NCBI GenBank assembly: GCA_964481035.1
Contig: CAYZSE010000088.1
Span: 1 to 14,946 of the forward strand
Length of the DNA: 14,946 nt
Direction: 5' to 3'
From: JAAAPF01 sp964481035
Lineage (GTDB): Bacteria; Pseudomonadota; Alphaproteobacteria; Geminicoccales; Geminicoccaceae
The notes under the pieces are model-generated. The model worked only from the letters and a program-made list of their open reading frames with translations. It was not told the origin of the DNA and did no database searches. Shown here in pieces: positions 13,359-14,946 of the stretch. Position numbers and translations under genes: made by a program. Numbering within the stretch: position 1 is the stretch's first letter; every line of letters begins with the position of its first letter.

Positions 13359-14345
13359 TCAGGCGATCCGGCCGCCGAGCTCGTCCTCGACGTGGGCCTC
13401 GACGATCTCGTGGAAGCTCGCGTCGGCCTTGAAGCCGAGCTTGGGCGCGCGGACGGGCGTGAAATAGCGAGCCCAGCCGTCGACAATGCTCTGGATGCGG
13501 GCGTCGGGTGCGAAGCGGACCCGCTCGACCACGTGCGGGCCGGCGACCTCGCCCAAGGTCTGGAGCATCTCGGCGACCGTGCAGGTCCGCCCGGGCAGCT
13601 GGATCGACCGCTCGACGCCGATGGCCGTCGACGACAGGTCGAGGGTGTGCAAGAGGCCGTCGACAGCCCGGCGCGCCGAGAGCAGGAACATGGCGCTCTC
13701 GCGCGCGACCGGGCAGATCGCCTCGCGGCCCGCGAGCGGCTCGCGGATCATCGAGCTCGCCCAGGTCGAGGCCGCCTCGTTGGCCCCGCCGGGGCTGACG
13801 ACGACGGTCGGCAAGCGCAGCGAGCGGCCGTCGATGAAGCCCTGGCGGGTGTCATCCATGACGAGCAGCTCGGCCGCAGCCTTCTGCACGCCGTACGAGG
13901 TCTGCGGGAGCAGATGGGTGGTGTCGGTGATGGTGCCGGCGACGACCGGCCCGCCATAGACCGCGATCGAGCTCGCGAAGACCAGGCGGCACGGCTCGGG
14001 CAGGACGCGGCAGCGCTCCAGCAGCGCCATGGTGCCCGCGAGGTCGGCGCGCATGCCGAGGTCGAAGTCGGTCTCGGCGGCGCCGCTCTCGACCGCCGCC
14101 AGGTGAAAGACGACGTCGGTGCGGTCGTCGACGACAGCCTCGAGCACGCCCGGCGCGGCGAGGTCGGCGGTGACGTGGACCAGGCGCGGATCGTCGGGCA
14201 GGCCGCGGGCCGGCGCCACATCGAGAACCTTGAGGCGCTCGAGCGGGCGGTGCTCGCCGTCGATCGCCACGCCGTCCTGGGCGAGGATCACGGCCGCTAG
14301 CCTCTGGCCGAGGAAGCCGGCGCCGCCGGTGATCACGATCTGCAT
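13359..14345 (-). CDS. denD: D-erythronate dehydrogenase-like NAD-dependent epimerase/dehydratase-family protein
   Basis: This 328-residue extended SDR matches the pattern of DenD, which oxidises D-erythronate at C2 with NAD. The cofactor loop is TGGAGFLGQRLA (6-17), and D42 (VLDVAP) fits NAD binding. HLAAVESGAAE (81-91) and S125/S126 (VFASSIAVYGG) follow, then Y151 and K155 (TSYGVQKAAAE). Beyond these, RLPTVVVSPGGANEAAS and SMIREPLAGREAICPV are DenD-like substrate-side blocks. Many DenD proteins have R-P-G where this one has S-P-G. The ATG at 14345 follows GGGGAG at 9 bases. The usual companions, an OtnK-type four-carbon acid kinase, an OtnC decarboxylase and an OtnI isomerase, are not in the window. 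Related threonate or other sugar-acid substrates are possible. Confidence 0.82.
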   Translation of the reverse strand: MQIVITGGAGFLGQRLAAVILAQDGVAIDGEHRPLERLKVLDVAPARGLPDDPRLVHVTADLAAPGVLEAVVDDRTDVVFHLAAVESGAAETDFDLGMRADLAGTMALLERCRVLPEPCRLVFASSIAVYGGPVVAGTITDTTHLLPQTSYGVQKAAAELLVMDDTRQGFIDGRSLRLPTVVVSPGGANEAASTWASSMIREPLAGREAICPVARESAMFLLSARRAVDGLLHTLDLSSTAIGVERSIQLPGRTCTVAEMLQTLGEVAGPHVVERVRFAPDARIQSIVDGWARYFTPVRAPKLGFKADASFHEIVEAHVEDELGGRIA

Positions 14346-14396
14346 GGGCGTAGGCTCCCCTCGGTCCGCTGGCGCACCTTCTTTGAGCAAGATGCG

Positions 14397-14425
14397 TGTC
14401 TAGCGACCAGAAGCGATATTCTCAA
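14397..14425 (-). promoter_or_regulatory. Candidate promoter of the denD-like gene
   Basis: On the minus strand TTGAGA (14425-14420) is followed after exactly 17 bases by TAGACA (14402-14397), about 52 bases before the ATG at 14345. The -35 is good and the -10 poor. The groEL terminator lies just upstream, so an own promoter is expected. Confidence 0.3.
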
Positions 14426-14452
14426 CCCATGCGTTAGCTAAACACACGACAA

Positions 14453-14474
14453 CGGCGGGGCCGAGGCCCCGCCG
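14453..14474 (-). terminator. Rho-independent terminator of groEL
   Basis: A 9-base perfect GC-rich stem, CGGCGGGGC (14453-14461) with GCCCCGCCG (14466-14474), has a 4-base loop. It begins 28 bases after the groEL stop codon. On the minus strand it is followed by a T-rich stretch (TTGTCGTGTGTTT). Confidence 0.75.
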
Positions 14475-14502
14475 CTCGCCGAGCACGATCCGGAGCGTCG
14501 GC

Positions 14503-14946
<444 letters not shown>

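Overview
The window is very GC-rich DNA that I read as an alphaproteobacterial chromosome, of Rhodospirillales or Rhizobiales type. This is an inference. It rests on a short-chain fatty-acyl type XRE regulator, a class IIA HAD hydrolase with a D-x-W-G-V motif, a VPLPA-type C-terminal sorting signal, a three-gene nitrile hydratase-like set and a groEL with a GGM tail. No rRNA, tRNA, CRISPR array, transposase or phage gene was seen. Both ends are cut inside genes.

Layout, left to right. (1) <1-1124 minus: XRE regulator of the ScfR/MccR type, missing its C-terminus. It diverges from 1291-2349 plus, a class V aminotransferase-fold protein that seems to have lost its PLP lysine. (2) 2351-2482: a 132-bp inverted-repeat element between convergent genes. 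(3) 2491-4319 minus: a tightly packed four-gene operon. It runs nitrile hydratase/thiocyanate hydrolase beta N-half, beta C-half and alpha (cobalt-type CTLCSC), then a DsbA-fold 2-hydroxychromene-2-carboxylate isomerase-like protein. (4) 4421-6665 plus: HAD hydrolase, an unrecognised protein, and a short-chain dehydrogenase very like animal BDH2/DHRS6. (5) 6828-7550 minus: a VPLPA-CTERM protein with no visible signal peptide. (6) 7656-9057 minus: ROK-family sugar kinase-like protein and uracil phosphoribosyltransferase. Upstream lie three 11-bp-phased palindromes, then the divergent AGE-family epimerase/isomerase (9297-10454 plus, TTG start). (7) 10743-11516 minus: a second SDR. 11714-13210 minus: MASE1-GGDEF diguanylate cyclase. 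13359-14345 minus: D-erythronate dehydrogenase-like protein. 14503->14946 minus: the C-terminal 147 residues of GroEL, followed by a strong hairpin terminator.

Most genes look like small-molecule metabolism: nitrile, thiocyanate or amide chemistry, sugar acids, sugar isomerisation and pyrimidine salvage. The regulators visible are the fatty-acyl sensing XRE protein and a c-di-GMP synthase. The most distinctive items are the split-beta nitrile hydratase operon with a glutathione-type isomerase, the apparent aminotransferase pseudoenzyme beside the XRE regulator, and the phased palindrome array between upp and the epimerase gene. I did not find a clearly new defence or mobile system.
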